Shown piece after piece: positions 1 through 8,460 of a stretch of DNA of 64,000 nucleotides; position 1 is the stretch's first letter, and the number at the start of each line of letters is the position of its first letter. The translations under genes and the position numbers were made by a program. This DNA comes from a bacterium. GTDB taxonomy: Bacteria; Bacillota; Bacilli; Lactobacillales; Streptococcaceae. Under the pieces are notes generated by a model. The model was given only the letters and a program-made list of their open reading frames with translations, did no database searches and was not told the DNA's origin. The stretch is taken from contig CAJNBY010000002.1 of assembly GCA_905221125.1 (NCBI GenBank), positions 158,592-222,591 of the forward strand. Direction: 5' to 3'.

Positions 1-173
1 AGAAGACTTGGTAGGAGGTAAGCTAGGGTCTTGCCTGTTCCTGTTGGGCTCACTCCTAAAAGATTTTCTCCCGCAAGAATGGGCTCAAATAGTTGAGTTT
101 GAATGGGAGTAAATTCTTGGAAACCGAGTTGGTCACTCAGTTCTTGCCATTCAGTCGGTAGTTTAGTTTTCAT
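1..173 (-). CDS. DEAD-box RNA helicase, N-terminal fragment (runs off window)
   Basis: Only the first 57 codons are inside the window; the gene continues beyond position 1. The fragment contains a Q motif (GFQEFTPIQTQ) followed by a Walker A motif (SPTGTGKT), the order found at the start of DEAD-box ATP-dependent RNA helicases, which unwind RNA in the cytoplasm. The ATG lies on the minus strand at 173-171 and overlaps the end of the upstream oxidoreductase gene by 11 bases, so the two are probably cotranscribed and translationally coupled. Which helicase subfamily this is cannot be decided from the fragment. Confidence 0.85.
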   Translation of the reverse strand, partial: MKTKLPTEWQELSDQLGFQEFTPIQTQLFEPILAGENLLGVSPTGTGKTLAYLLPSL

Positions 174-1146
174 TTTCTGCCTCAAATCTAATGCCAGCAG
201 TCTGGCGCATAGTATATAGTAGCTCATGAACTGAACTTGCATCTTCCAGCCAAGTTTGGTAGAGATTCAGATCTGGTTGCTGGATCATGTGTGCAAATGC
301 AGCGACTTCCTCAATCATCGTATGAGGATCCTGTTGGATAGGGAGTTGGACTTGATTGCCTTGATGGTCGGTAAAAATAGCTGAGCTTACATGTTCGATG
401 GTGTTGAGGGTCAAGGTCCCATCTGTCGTATAAATCTCACAAGGAAGATTGGAAGTGATGTTTTTCCCAGCTTTGATATGAACTTGAAAGTCAGGGTAGA
501 AGAGAATACCATCTCCATTTAGGTCAATGCTATTGTCAAGCTGTTGAGCACGGTAAGTCGCGTCATTAGCTTTTCCGAAAAGACGAACGGCAGCATAGAG
601 GGGATAAATCCCCAAATCCATAAGAGCTCCACCAGCAAAGCGGTCTGAAAAGACATTTGGTGTCTCCCCAGCCAACAAATTCGGCATCTTGGAAGAGTAC
701 TTGGCATAGTTGAAATCAGCTCCTAAGATTTGCTTGTCTGCCAAAAAGTTTTTGATAGTAGTGAAAGCTTTCTCGTGATAATTACGAGCTGCTTCAAAGA
801 TAAAACAATTATTTTTCTCAGCCGTTTGAATCAAATTCAGCCATTCTTGTGGCTGAGTAACAGCTGGCTTTTCAAGAATGACGTGTTTACCAGCAGACAA
901 GGCAGCTTTTGCCTGAGCAAAATGTAAGGAATTTGGACTGGCAATATAGACCACATCAAAGGAGCTCTTGAAGAAGTCTTCTAATTGATCAAAGAGTTGG
1001 ATATCCTGATAGCGAGAAGCAAAGGTTGCTGCAGTTTCTAGTTTTCTAGAATAGACTGCGACCAGCTTGTATTCTCCACTGGAATGGGCTGCTTCTATGA
1101 AGTGGTGGCTGATAGCGCCAGTTCCGATGACACCTAATTTAAGCAT
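163..1146 (-). CDS. Gfo/Idh/MocA family NAD(P)-dependent oxidoreductase
   Basis: The 327-residue protein begins with a Rossmann dinucleotide-binding motif (GVIGTGAISHHF, about residues 5-16) and carries the family EKP signature (HVILEKPAV, about 90-98). This family oxidises or reduces sugars, inositols and related compounds with NAD(P)H in the cytosol. The length is normal. The substrate cannot be read from the sequence. A ribosome binding site (AGGAGG on the minus strand) lies just before the ATG and a promoter lies about 40 bases upstream. The gene overlaps the helicase start by 11 bases. The family assignment is firm; the role is unknown. Confidence 0.9.
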   Translation of the reverse strand: MLKLGVIGTGAISHHFIEAAHSSGEYKLVAVYSRKLETAATFASRYQDIQLFDQLEDFFKSSFDVVYIASPNSLHFAQAKAALSAGKHVILEKPAVTQPQEWLNLIQTAEKNNCFIFEAARNYHEKAFTTIKNFLADKQILGADFNYAKYSSKMPNLLAGETPNVFSDRFAGGALMDLGIYPLYAAVRLFGKANDATYRAQQLDNSIDLNGDGILFYPDFQVHIKAGKNITSNLPCEIYTTDGTLTLNTIEHVSSAIFTDHQGNQVQLPIQQDPHTMIEEVAAFAHMIQQPDLNLYQTWLEDASSVHELLYTMRQTAGIRFEAENEN

Positions 1147-1180
1147 AAATCCTCCTTTTCAGATTTTAAATCCTTCTTTC

Positions 1181-1210
1181 ATTATAACATAGATAGACTT
1201 GACTATCCAA
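1181..1210 (-). promoter_or_regulatory. Promoter of the oxidoreductase-helicase pair
   Basis: On the minus strand there is TATAAT (1186-1181) preceded by TGT, an extended -10, with TTGGAT (1210-1205) 18 bases upstream as a -35. A short inverted repeat, GATAG-N6-CTATC (1192-1207), sits between the two boxes and could be an operator, which is inference. Confidence 0.6.
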
Positions 1211-1239
1211 CAGGGGGTAAAAAATTTCAAATAAGATAC

Positions 1240-1268
1240 TAGGACTTTCCCAAAGAAAGTGGTACAAT
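1240..1268 (+). promoter_or_regulatory. Probable promoter of the DUF1275 gene
   Basis: TACAAT at 1263-1268 is a good -10 about 32 bases before the ATG. The -35 (around GGACTT, 1240-1247) is weak. Confidence 0.4.
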
Positions 1269-1299
1269 AATGAGATGAGTAAATGAAATGGGAGGGAAA

Positions 1300-1986
1300 A
1301 TGAGGTTACTACCTATAAGAAAAATATCACGTCAGTCTAAGAGGCTAGCGCTTTTTTTGACTTTTTGTGCAGGATATGTAGATGCCTATACTTTTATTGT
1401 CCGAGGGAATACTCTTGTAGCTGGACAAACGGGGAATGTCGTCTTTCTATCAGTGGGACTCATTCAGCACAACGTGTCGGATGCCAGTGCCAAAGTAATG
1501 ACCTTGCTAGCTTTTATGATGGGGGTCTTTTTACTAACGATTTATAAGGAAAAATTGAGAATTGTGAAAAAACCTATTCTGTCCTTGATTCCTTTGGCAA
1601 TCCTATCAATCATTATTGGATTTGTACCACAAACTGTAGAGAATATCTATCTAGTACCGCCCTTGGCCTTTTGTATGGGGTTGGTGACAACTGCTTTTGG
1701 AGAAGTATCTGGGATTGCTTATAACAATGCATTTATGACTGGAAATATAAAACGTACTATGCTGGCTTTTGGAGATTATTTCCGGACCAAGCACACTCCT
1801 TTTTTGCGTGAAGCTTTCATATTTGTTAGCCTGCTTAGTAGTTTTGTCCTTGGAGTGGTTTTTTCAGCCTATTTGACGATTTTTTATCGGGAAAAGACCA
1901 TTCTTGGTGTTCCTATTATGATGAGCATTTTTTACCTCAGTATACTTTTTGCTTCATGGCAGAAAAAAGTAAAAGAAAAAGCTTGA
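1300..1986 (+). CDS. DUF1275 (YoaK-type) membrane protein
   Basis: This 228-residue hydrophobic protein contains the DUF1275 pattern: CAGYVDAYTFI near the N-terminus, GQTGNVVFLSVGL, and later FMTGNIKR. About six membrane segments are visible. Members are uncharacterised inner-membrane proteins. The start at 1300 is preferred over the in-frame ATG at 1288 because GGAGGG (1291-1296) lies between them at the right distance from 1300. The gene stands alone with its own promoter, next to the rplU operon, and no partner suggests its function. Confidence 0.85.
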   Translation: MRLLPIRKISRQSKRLALFLTFCAGYVDAYTFIVRGNTLVAGQTGNVVFLSVGLIQHNVSDASAKVMTLLAFMMGVFLLTIYKEKLRIVKKPILSLIPLAILSIIIGFVPQTVENIYLVPPLAFCMGLVTTAFGEVSGIAYNNAFMTGNIKRTMLAFGDYFRTKHTPFLREAFIFVSLLSSFVLGVVFSAYLTIFYREKTILGVPIMMSIFYLSILFASWQKKVKEKA

Positions 1987-2002
1987 TTTTAGGTGTTATT
2001 AC

Positions 2003-2031
2003 TTGTAAGAAAATAGGAGATATGCTATACT
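2003..2031 (+). promoter_or_regulatory. Promoter of rplU-prp-rpmA
   Basis: TTGTAA (2003-2008), a 17-base spacer and TATACT (2026-2031) with a preceding TGC (extended -10). Transcription would start near 2038, giving a leader of about 230 bases before rplU. Confidence 0.7.
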
Positions 2032-2037
2032 TGAAGA

Positions 2038-2266
2038 GTTGACTATGCACGTTCCTGTGCAACCGCACGAACATCGTTGCTCGTCGTATAACAAATTTAA
2101 ACTTCGTCATTGTCGCCTTGCCTAACATAAATTATGTCTTCGGCTCAATTCCTAGTTTATTCTTTGTTATACTTAGAGCTCTTCTTTTAAGTGGTTCGTC
2201 CCACGATGCTAGGCGAGTCTTCACAAAAAATTCGGGGAAACCCATAAAAATCATAGGAGGTGCATA
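2038..2266 (+). promoter_or_regulatory. Long 5' leader of rplU, candidate L21-type autoregulatory leader
   Basis: Between the promoter and rplU lie about 230 untranslated bases with several small hairpins, for example GTGC-aacc-GCAC (2057-2068) and GTGG-ttcgt-CCAC near 2191. Low-GC Gram-positive rplU operons are known to carry L21 leader structures, and the 3' half (2174-2262) is the candidate here. A repeat element (2089-2169) interrupts the middle. The structure was judged by eye only. Confidence 0.5.
2089..2169 (-). repeat. BOX-related mini-element (81 bp) flanked by TA
   Basis: The element begins TAACAAA and ends TTTGTTA with TA dinucleotides on both sides (2087-2088 and 2170-2171). Positions 2092-2166 align without gaps to 59286-59360 of the BOX element at 59271, with about 53 of 75 identical. 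The central hairpin is kept (ACATAA-A-TTATGT, 2125-2137) although its sequence differs. The outer ends differ from BOX ends and are shorter. It lies inside the transcribed rplU leader. Confidence 0.75.
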
Positions 2267-2581
2267 ATGAGCACATACGCAATTATCAAAACTGGCGGAA
2301 AACAAGTTAAAGTTGAAGTTGGTCAAGCAATTTACGTTGAAAAATTGAACGTTGAAGCTGGTCAAGAAGTTACTTTTAACGAAGTTGTTCTTGTTGGTGG
2401 TGAAAACACTGTTGTCGGAACTCCACTTGTTGCTGGAGCTACTGTAGTTGGAACTGTTGAAAAACAAGGAAAACAAAAGAAAGTTGTTACTTACAAGTAC
2501 AAACCTAAAAAAGGTAGCCACCGTAAACAAGGTCACCGTCAACCATATACAAAAGTTGTCATCAACGCAATCAACGCTTAA
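2267..2581 (+). CDS. rplU: 50S ribosomal protein L21
   Basis: The 104-residue protein is full length for bacterial L21 and carries the conserved start ([17 protein letters not shown]) and C-terminal [17 protein letters not shown] segment that contacts 23S rRNA in the large subunit. A strong AGGAGG lies 7 bases before the ATG. It is the first gene of the conserved Firmicutes order rplU-prp-rpmA and is probably controlled through its long leader. Confidence 0.98.
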   Translation: MSTYAIIKTGGKQVKVEVGQAIYVEKLNVEAGQEVTFNEVVLVGGENTVVGTPLVAGATVVGTVEKQGKQKKVVTYKYKPKKGSHRKQGHRQPYTKVVINAINA

Positions 2582-2587
2582 TTTTAA

Positions 2588-2941
<354 letters not shown>

Positions 2942-2957
2942 CACGGAGGAAAACATT

Positions 2958-3251
2958 ATGTTAAAAATGACTCTTAACAACTTGCAACTTTTCGCCCACA
3001 AAAAAGGTGGAGGTTCTACATCAAACGGACGTGATTCACAAGCGAAACGTCTTGGAGCTAAAGCAGCTGACGGACAAACTGTAACAGGTGGATCAATCCT
3101 TTACCGTCAACGTGGTACACACATCTACCCAGGTGTAAACGTTGGACGTGGTGGAGACGATACTTTGTTCGCTAAAGTTGAAGGCGTAGTACGCTTTGAA
3201 CGTAAAGGACGCGATAAAAAACAAGTTTCTGTTTACCCAATCGCTAAATAA
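2958..3251 (+). CDS. rpmA: 50S ribosomal protein L27 (with Prp-cleaved N-terminal extension)
   Basis: The 97-residue precursor begins [12 protein letters not shown] and then [15 protein letters not shown], the start of mature L27 that reaches towards the peptidyl transferase centre. The hydrophobic [11 protein letters not shown] junction fits the Prp cleavage motif of Firmicutes. Release of the extension by the neighbouring Prp is therefore expected. GGAGG precedes the ATG. Two hairpin terminators follow at 3250-3272 and 3323-3358. Confidence 0.98.
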   Translation: MLKMTLNNLQLFAHKKGGGSTSNGRDSQAKRLGAKAADGQTVTGGSILYRQRGTHIYPGVNVGRGGDDTLFAKVEGVVRFERKGRDKKQVSVYPIAK

Positions 3252-3272
3252 AAAGGTCCAGTGAACCTTTTT
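3250..3272 (+). terminator. Terminator after rpmA (first hairpin)
   Basis: AAAAAGGT/ACCTTTTT arms around a short loop, ending in a T-run, directly after the rpmA stop codon. Confidence 0.7.
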
Positions 3273-3322
3273 ATCCCGAGCCTTGAAATGTAAAGGCGAG
3301 GAAGCTAGAAGTAGCATTTAAT

Positions 3323-3358
3323 AAGGCTTTCCGAGTTTTCGGAGAGCCTATTTTTTTG
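3323..3358 (+). terminator. Terminator after rpmA (second, stronger hairpin)
   Basis: AGGCTTTCCGA paired with TCGGAGAGCCT, followed by seven T. It backs up the hairpin at 3250-3272. Confidence 0.8.
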
Positions 3359-3578
3359 TTTTGATACCCACGCTGATACCCATATTTTAAAAACCAATGT
3401 AAGAAGCGAACTTGTCGGCAACTTTATCTTTTATTTTAAAATTATAAAATAGTATGATGTAAAAATTTTTCAGTAATGAATTTTATAAGGGAATAAGATA
3501 TTGTAAAAATTGCTAAGGTTTGATATTATAATTGTTTCTAAAAGAAGAAGTAAGAAGAATGAAAGGATGTGACCCTGT
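3359..3578. other. Gene-free gap with a possible integrase relic
   Basis: No gene is seen between rpmA and the lipoprotein. On the minus strand, positions 3440-3390 translate to IKDKVADKFASYIGF and a stop, which looks like the tail of a phage or ICE tyrosine recombinase, but the frame is closed by a stop about 16 codons further upstream. The remainder is AT-rich and contains the lipoprotein promoter (TATAAT, 3527-3532). Confidence 0.35.
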
Positions 3579-3989
3579 ATGAAAAAGATATTCATCATAA
3601 TAGTCTGTTCAATCTCTTTTCTTGTTCTATCTGCTTGTGTAAATAACAAAAAAATCATTCTTCCTGAACCTGAAACGATATCTGTAATTTATCTGCAGAA
3701 AAGTATCTCTGGAGATGTTAAAATTATGAATAAGAAAGATGATATCTCAAAATTGATTAAGGAAATACAGAAACAGTCAAAATCTACAACTTTGAAGAGT
3801 TTAAATGATCAACCGACAAATGTTAAAGATTACATCATTGTCAAATTTTATCATCAGAATGAAGCAAAGGATAGTGTAGTCTATCTATATACTAAGAAGA
3901 AAAGACAGTATATTGAGCAATCTTATGCTAGTATTTGGGAAGTAAATCCAGATATAGCTAATAGGATTGAAGAGGCTTTTTCTAGTTGA
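3579..3989 (+). CDS. Small putative lipoprotein of unknown function
   Basis: The 136-residue product starts with a lipoprotein signal peptide: MKK, a hydrophobic stretch, then the lipobox LSAC with Cys20 as the lipidated residue. The mature part is hydrophilic, lysine-rich and rich in predicted beta-strand, and I do not recognise its family. A -10 box (TATAAT, 3527-3532) and GGATG precede the ATG. It stands alone between terminators. Export and membrane anchoring by Lgt and LspA (encoded at 5136) are expected; the role is unknown. Confidence 0.75.
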   Translation: MKKIFIIIVCSISFLVLSACVNNKKIILPEPETISVIYLQKSISGDVKIMNKKDDISKLIKEIQKQSKSTTLKSLNDQPTNVKDYIIVKFYHQNEAKDSVVYLYTKKKRQYIEQSYASIWEVNPDIANRIEEAFSS

Positions 3990-4038
3990 TTTATAGGTCA
4001 AAAGAAAATGTTAGAGGCTTTTCTTGCATCATATTATA

Positions 4039-4073
4039 AACGGTAAATCAAAAAGATTTGCTGTTTTTATTTT
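4039..4073 (+). terminator. Terminator after the lipoprotein gene
   Basis: ACGGTAAATC paired with GATTTGCTGT around AAAAA, followed by a T-rich tract. Confidence 0.7.
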
Positions 4074-4174
4074 CTAGAAATCAGATAAGGACTGAAAAAG
4101 ATATTATTCTAATTTTTGCATTGGGTTGTTAGACTCTTCATTGGAATTTGAAAATTTCCAGACTTTTTTCCTTT

Positions 4175-4202
4175 TTGGAAAACTTCTAAAATATGGTATA
4201 AT
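4175..4202 (+). promoter_or_regulatory. Promoter of the LysR-lspA-rluD-pce group
   Basis: TTGGAA (4175-4180), 16-base spacer and TATAAT (4197-4202) preceded by TGG (extended -10), 28 bases before the LysR ATG. Confidence 0.7.
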
Positions 4203-4230
4203 GAAAAGATAAAGAAGTTGGGGGTAGAAG

Positions 4231-5139
4231 ATGAACATTCAACAATTACGCTATGTTGTTGCCATTGCCAATAGTGGTACTTTCCGTGAAGCAGCTGAAA
4301 AGATGTATGTCAGTCAGCCGAGTCTGTCTATTTCTGTGCGAGATTTGGAAAAAGAATTGGGCTTTAAGATTTTCCGTCGGACCAGCTCAGGGACTTTCTT
4401 GACCCGTCGTGGTATGGAATTCTATGAAAAAGCGCAAGAATTGGTTAAAGGATTTGATATTTTTCAAAATCAGTATGCCAATCCTGAAGAAGAAAAAGAT
4501 GAATTTTCCATTGCTAGCCAGCACTATGACTTCTTGCCACCAACCATTACGGCCTTTTCAGAGCGCTATCCTGACTATAAGAATTTTCGTATTTTTGAAT
4601 CAACTACTGTTCAAATCTTAGACGAAGTAGCTCAAGGGCATAGTGAGATTGGGATTATCTACCTCAACAATCAAAATAAAAAGGGGATTATGCAACGGGT
4701 TGAAAAGCTAGGCCTTGAAGTCATTGAATTGATTCCCTTCCATACCCATATTTATCTCCGTGAGGGGCATCCTTTGGCTCAGAAAGAGGAATTGGTCATG
4801 GAAGATTTAGCGGATCTACCAACGGTTCGTTTCACTCAAGAGAAAGACGAGTACCTTTATTATTCAGAGAACTTTGTTGATACCAGCGCTAGCTCGCAGA
4901 TGTTCAATGTGACAGACCGTGCTACTTTGAATGGTATTTTGGAGCGGACAGACGCCTATGCGACAGGTTCTGGATTTTTAGATAGTGATAGTGTTAATGG
5001 CATCACAGTTATTCGTCTCAAGGATAATTTGGATAATCGTATGGTCTATGTTAAACGTGAGGAAGTGGAGCTTAGTCAGGCTGGAACTCTTTTCGTAGAA
5101 GTCATGCAAGAATATTTTGATCAGAAGAGGAAATCATGA
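4231..5139 (+). CDS. LysR family transcriptional regulator
   Basis: The 302-residue protein has an N-terminal winged helix-turn-helix (MNIQQLRYVVAIANSGTF, then AAEKMYVSQPSLSISVRDLEKELG, about residues 1-60) and a periplasmic-binding-protein-like effector domain (about 90-295). The family acts as DNA-binding tetramers that respond to a small molecule; some streptococcal relatives control sulfur amino acid genes, but this member's effector cannot be read here. Its stop overlaps the lspA start by four bases (ATGA), indicating coupling. GGGGGTAG precedes the ATG. Confidence 0.93.
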   Translation: MNIQQLRYVVAIANSGTFREAAEKMYVSQPSLSISVRDLEKELGFKIFRRTSSGTFLTRRGMEFYEKAQELVKGFDIFQNQYANPEEEKDEFSIASQHYDFLPPTITAFSERYPDYKNFRIFESTTVQILDEVAQGHSEIGIIYLNNQNKKGIMQRVEKLGLEVIELIPFHTHIYLREGHPLAQKEELVMEDLADLPTVRFTQEKDEYLYYSENFVDTSASSQMFNVTDRATLNGILERTDAYATGSGFLDSDSVNGITVIRLKDNLDNRMVYVKREEVELSQAGTLFVEVMQEYFDQKRKS

Positions 5140-5597
5140 AAAAAAGAGGAATAGTGGCAGTCGTTGTACTGCTTTTGATTGCGCTGGATCAGTTGGTCAA
5201 ATCCTATATCGTCTGGCAGATTCCACTGGGTGAGGTTCGTTCGTGGATACCCAATCTCGTTAGCTTGACCTACCTGCAAAATCGAGGGGCAGCCTTCTCC
5301 ATGTTACAAGATCAGCAGTTGCTATTTGCTATCATTACTCTGGTCGTCGTGGTAGGTGCCATTTGGTATCTACATAAACACATGGAGGACTCACTCTGGA
5401 TGGTCTTGGGTTTGACCTTGATCATCGCAGGTGGTCTTGGAAACTTTATTGACAGGGTCAGTCAGGGCTTTGTTGTGGATATGTTCCACCTTGACTTTAT
5501 CAATTTTGCAATTTTCAATGTGGCAGATAGCTATCTGACGGTTGGAGTGATTATTTTATTGATTGCAATGCTAAAAGAGGAAATAAATGGAAATTAA
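5136..5597 (+). CDS. lspA: Lipoprotein signal peptidase (signal peptidase II)
   Basis: This 153-residue membrane protein has four hydrophobic segments and the conserved aspartyl-protease motifs of LspA: LDQLVK near the N-terminus, NRGAAF, GGLGNFIDR and FNVADS, the last two holding the catalytic aspartates. It removes the signal peptide from prolipoproteins after lipid attachment; PrsA and the lipoprotein at 3579 are substrates in this window. It overlaps both neighbours (4 bases with LysR, 11 with rluD). Confidence 0.97.
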   Translation: MKKRGIVAVVVLLLIALDQLVKSYIVWQIPLGEVRSWIPNLVSLTYLQNRGAAFSMLQDQQLLFAIITLVVVVGAIWYLHKHMEDSLWMVLGLTLIIAGGLGNFIDRVSQGFVVDMFHLDFINFAIFNVADSYLTVGVIILLIAMLKEEINGN

Positions 5598-6474
5598 AAT
5601 TGAAACTGGTGGCCTGCGTTTGGATAAGGCTTTGTCGGATTTGACAGAATTATCACGTAGTCTCGCAAATGAACAAATCAAATCAGGCCAGGTCTTAGTC
5701 AACGGCCAAGCCAAGAAAGCTAAATATACTGTCCAAGAGGGCGATATTGTCACCTATCATGTGCCAGAACCAGAGGTCTTAGAGTATGTGGCTGAGGATC
5801 TTCCGCTAGAAATCATCTACCAAGATGAGGATGTAGCCGTCATCAACAAGCCTCAAGGGATGGTGGTACATCCGAGTGCTGGTCATACCAGTGGAACCCT
5901 AGTAAATGCTCTCATGTATCATATTAAGGACTTGTCGGGTATCAATGGGGTTCTGCGTCCAGGAATTGTTCACCGTATTGACAAGGATACGTCAGGTCTT
6001 CTTATGATAGCTAAAAATGATGAGGCGCATCTAGCACTTGCCCAAGAACTCAAGGATAAAAAGTCTCTCCGCAAATATTGGGCGATTGTTCATGGAAATC
6101 TACCAAATGATCGCGGTGTGATTGAAGCGCCGATTGGCCGGAGTGAAAAAGACCGTAAGAAACAGGCTGTGACTGCTAAAGGCAAGCCTGCAGTTACCCG
6201 TTTTCACGTCTTGGAACGCTTTGGTGATTATAGCTTAGTGGAGTTGCAGCTGGAAACAGGACGTACCCACCAAATACGTGTTCACATGGCTTATATCGGC
6301 CATCCAGTCGCTGGTGATGAAGTCTATGGTCCTCGCAAGACACTTAAGGGGCATGGACAATTTCTTCATGCCAAGACCCTAGGATTTACCCATCCGAGAA
6401 CAGGTGAGACCTTGGAATTTACAGCAGATATTCCAGAGATATTTAAGGAAACATTGGAGAGATTGAGAAAGTAA
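5587..6474 (+). CDS. rluD: RluD-family 23S rRNA pseudouridine synthase
   Basis: The 295-residue enzyme has an S4 RNA-binding domain (about residues 8-70) and a RluA/RluD catalytic domain with the signature GIVHRIDKDTSGLL, whose Asp is catalytic. It converts selected uridines of large-subunit rRNA to pseudouridine. In Firmicutes the gene typically follows lspA, as here, with an 11-base overlap. Exact target uridines cannot be told from sequence, so the D-type symbol is by family similarity. Confidence 0.92.
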   Translation: MEIKIETGGLRLDKALSDLTELSRSLANEQIKSGQVLVNGQAKKAKYTVQEGDIVTYHVPEPEVLEYVAEDLPLEIIYQDEDVAVINKPQGMVVHPSAGHTSGTLVNALMYHIKDLSGINGVLRPGIVHRIDKDTSGLLMIAKNDEAHLALAQELKDKKSLRKYWAIVHGNLPNDRGVIEAPIGRSEKDRKKQAVTAKGKPAVTRFHVLERFGDYSLVELQLETGRTHQIRVHMAYIGHPVAGDEVYGPRKTLKGHGQFLHAKTLGFTHPRTGETLEFTADIPEIFKETLERLRK

Positions 6475-6476
6475 GA

Positions 6477-8360
6477 ATGAAAAAGAAATTAACTAGTTTA
6501 GTACTTGCAGGCGCTTTTTTAGGTTTGTCATGGTATGGAAATGTTCAAGCTCAAGAAAGTTCAGGAAATAAAATTCACTTTATCAATGTTCAAGAAGGTG
6601 GCAGTGATGCGATTATTCTTGAAAGTAATGGACACTTTGCCATGGTGGATACAGGAGAAGATTATGATTTTCCAGATGGAAGTGATTCTCGTTATCCATG
6701 GAGAGAAGGAATTGAAACGTCTTATAAGCATGTTCTAACAGACCGTGTCTTTCGTCGTTTGAAGGAATTGGGTGTTCAAAAACTTGATTTTATTTTGGTA
6801 ACACATACTCACAGTGACCATATTGGAAATGTTGATGAATTACTGTCTACCTATCCAGTTGATCGAGTCTATCTTAAAAAATATAGTGATAATCGTATTA
6901 CTAATTCTGAACGTTTATGGGATAATCTGTACGGTTATGATAAGGTTTTACAGACTGCCGCCGAAAAAGGTGTTTCAGTTATTCAAAACATCACACAGGG
7001 AGATGCTCATTTTCAGTTTGGGGACATGGATATTCAGCTCTATAATTATGAAAATGAAACCGATTCATCAGGTGAATTAAAGAAAATTTGGGATGACAAT
7101 TCCAATTCCCTGATTAGTGTAGTCAAAGTCAATGGCAAGAAAATTTACCTTGGGGGCGACTTAGATAATGTGCATGGAGCGGAAGATAAGTATGGTCCTC
7201 TTATTGGAAAAGTTGATTTGATGAAGTTTAATCATCACCATGATACCAACAAATCAAACACAAAGAATTTTATTAAAAATTTGAGTCCGAGTTTGATTGT
7301 TCAAACTTCGGATAGTCTACCTTGGAAAAATGGTGTTGATAGTGAGTATGTCAATTGGCTCAAAGAACGAGGAATTGAGAGAATTAACGCAGCCAGCAAA
7401 GACTATGATGCGACAGTTTTTGAGATTCGACAAGACGGATTTGTCAACATTTCAACTTCCTACAAGCCGATTCCAAGTTTTCAAGCTGGTTGGCATAAGA
7501 GTGCATATGGAAATTGGTGGTATCAAGCGCCTGATTCTACAGGAGAGTATGCTGTCGGTTGGAATGAAATCGAAGGTGAATGGTATTACTTCAACCAAAC
7601 GGGTATCTTGATACAGAATCAGTGGAAAAAATGGAACAATCGTTGGTTTTATTTGACAGACTCTGGTGCTGCTGCAAAAAATTGGAAGAAAATCGATGGA
7701 AGCTGGTATTATTTCAACAAAGAAAACCAGATGGAAATTGGTTGGATAAATACTGGAGGTCAGAATTATTATTTATCCAAGGATGGTTCGCTGCAAACAG
7801 GTTGGCTTCAATATAAGGGGCAATGGTATTACTTTGCTCAATCAGGGGAAATGAAAACGGGTTGGGTAAAAGATAAAGAAACCTGGTACTATATGGATTC
7901 TACTGGTATCATGAAGACAGGTGAGATAGAAGTTGCTGGTCATCATTACTATCTAGAAGATTCAGGAGCTATGAAGCAAGGTTGGCTTAAAAAGGCAAAC
8001 GATTGGTATTTCTACAAGACAGACGGTTCACGAGCTGTGGGTTGGATCAAAGACAAGGATAAATGGTACTTCTTGAAAGACAATGGTCAATTACTTGTAA
8101 ATGGCAAGACACCAGAAGGCTATACTGTTGATTCAAGTGGTGCCTGGTTAGTGGATGTTCCTGTAGAGAAATCCGCTACAACTAAAGTTACAAGTAATTC
8201 AGAGACAAAAGAATCCAGTGAAGTAGTGAAAAAAGATCTTGAAAATAAAGTAACGACTCAGAACGAAAGTGTTACAAGTTCTTCAACTAGTCAAGATTTG
8301 ACTTCCTCAACTTCACAAAGCTCTGAAACGAGTGCAAACAAATCGAAATCAGAACAGTAG
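6477..8360 (+). CDS. pce: Choline-binding phosphorylcholine esterase Pce/CbpE
   Basis: The 627-residue protein has a signal peptide (MKKKLTSLVLAGAFLGLSW..., cut near residue 25), a metallo-beta-lactamase-fold esterase domain with the intact metal site THTHSDHIGN (about residues 109-118) and NHHHDTN (about 252), and from about residue 335 roughly ten choline-binding repeats (W-Y-Y-F, GWI/GW patterns). A Ser/Thr-rich tail ends it. Pce cuts phosphorylcholine from teichoic acids on the cell surface and affects adhesion. The ATG is two bases after the rluD stop. The assignment is strong. Confidence 0.95.
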   Translation: MKKKLTSLVLAGAFLGLSWYGNVQAQESSGNKIHFINVQEGGSDAIILESNGHFAMVDTGEDYDFPDGSDSRYPWREGIETSYKHVLTDRVFRRLKELGVQKLDFILVTHTHSDHIGNVDELLSTYPVDRVYLKKYSDNRITNSERLWDNLYGYDKVLQTAAEKGVSVIQNITQGDAHFQFGDMDIQLYNYENETDSSGELKKIWDDNSNSLISVVKVNGKKIYLGGDLDNVHGAEDKYGPLIGKVDLMKFNHHHDTNKSNTKNFIKNLSPSLIVQTSDSLPWKNGVDSEYVNWLKERGIERINAASKDYDATVFEIRQDGFVNISTSYKPIPSFQAGWHKSAYGNWWYQAPDSTGEYAVGWNEIEGEWYYFNQTGILIQNQWKKWNNRWFYLTDSGAAAKNWKKIDGSWYYFNKENQMEIGWINTGGQNYYLSKDGSLQTGWLQYKGQWYYFAQSGEMKTGWVKDKETWYYMDSTGIMKTGEIEVAGHHYYLEDSGAMKQGWLKKANDWYFYKTDGSRAVGWIKDKDKWYFLKDNGQLLVNGKTPEGYTVDSSGAWLVDVPVEKSATTKVTSNSETKESSEVVKKDLENKVTTQNESVTSSSTSQDLTSSTSQSSETSANKSKSEQ

Positions 8361-8361
8361 T

Positions 8362-8391
8362 AAAAAAGAAGGTTTTAGGGCCTTCTTTTTC
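8362..8391 (+). terminator. Terminator after pce
   Basis: AAAAAGAAGG paired with CCTTCTTTTT around TTTTAGGG. Confidence 0.8.
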
Positions 8392-8422
8392 CTATCAACT
8401 CTTTTCTATTTCCTGCCATTCA

Positions 8423-8431
8423 TGTTATAAT
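8423..8431 (+). promoter_or_regulatory. Promoter of proBAC (extended -10)
   Basis: TGTTATAAT: TATAAT at 8426-8431 with an upstream TGT, 29 bases before the proB ATG; no clear -35. Confidence 0.55.
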
Positions 8432-8460
8432 GGATAAATATGAAGAATCGGAGTGAGACT

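Noticed and set aside
2168..2173. TATACT near 2168 as a second rplU promoter
   Set aside because: It lies at the end of the BOX-related element, and no -35 is found at normal spacing.
7500..8100. Regular repeats in pce (and lytB) that might suggest a CRISPR array
   Set aside because: They are in-frame choline-binding repeats of about 20 residues with divergent DNA and no spacer pattern.
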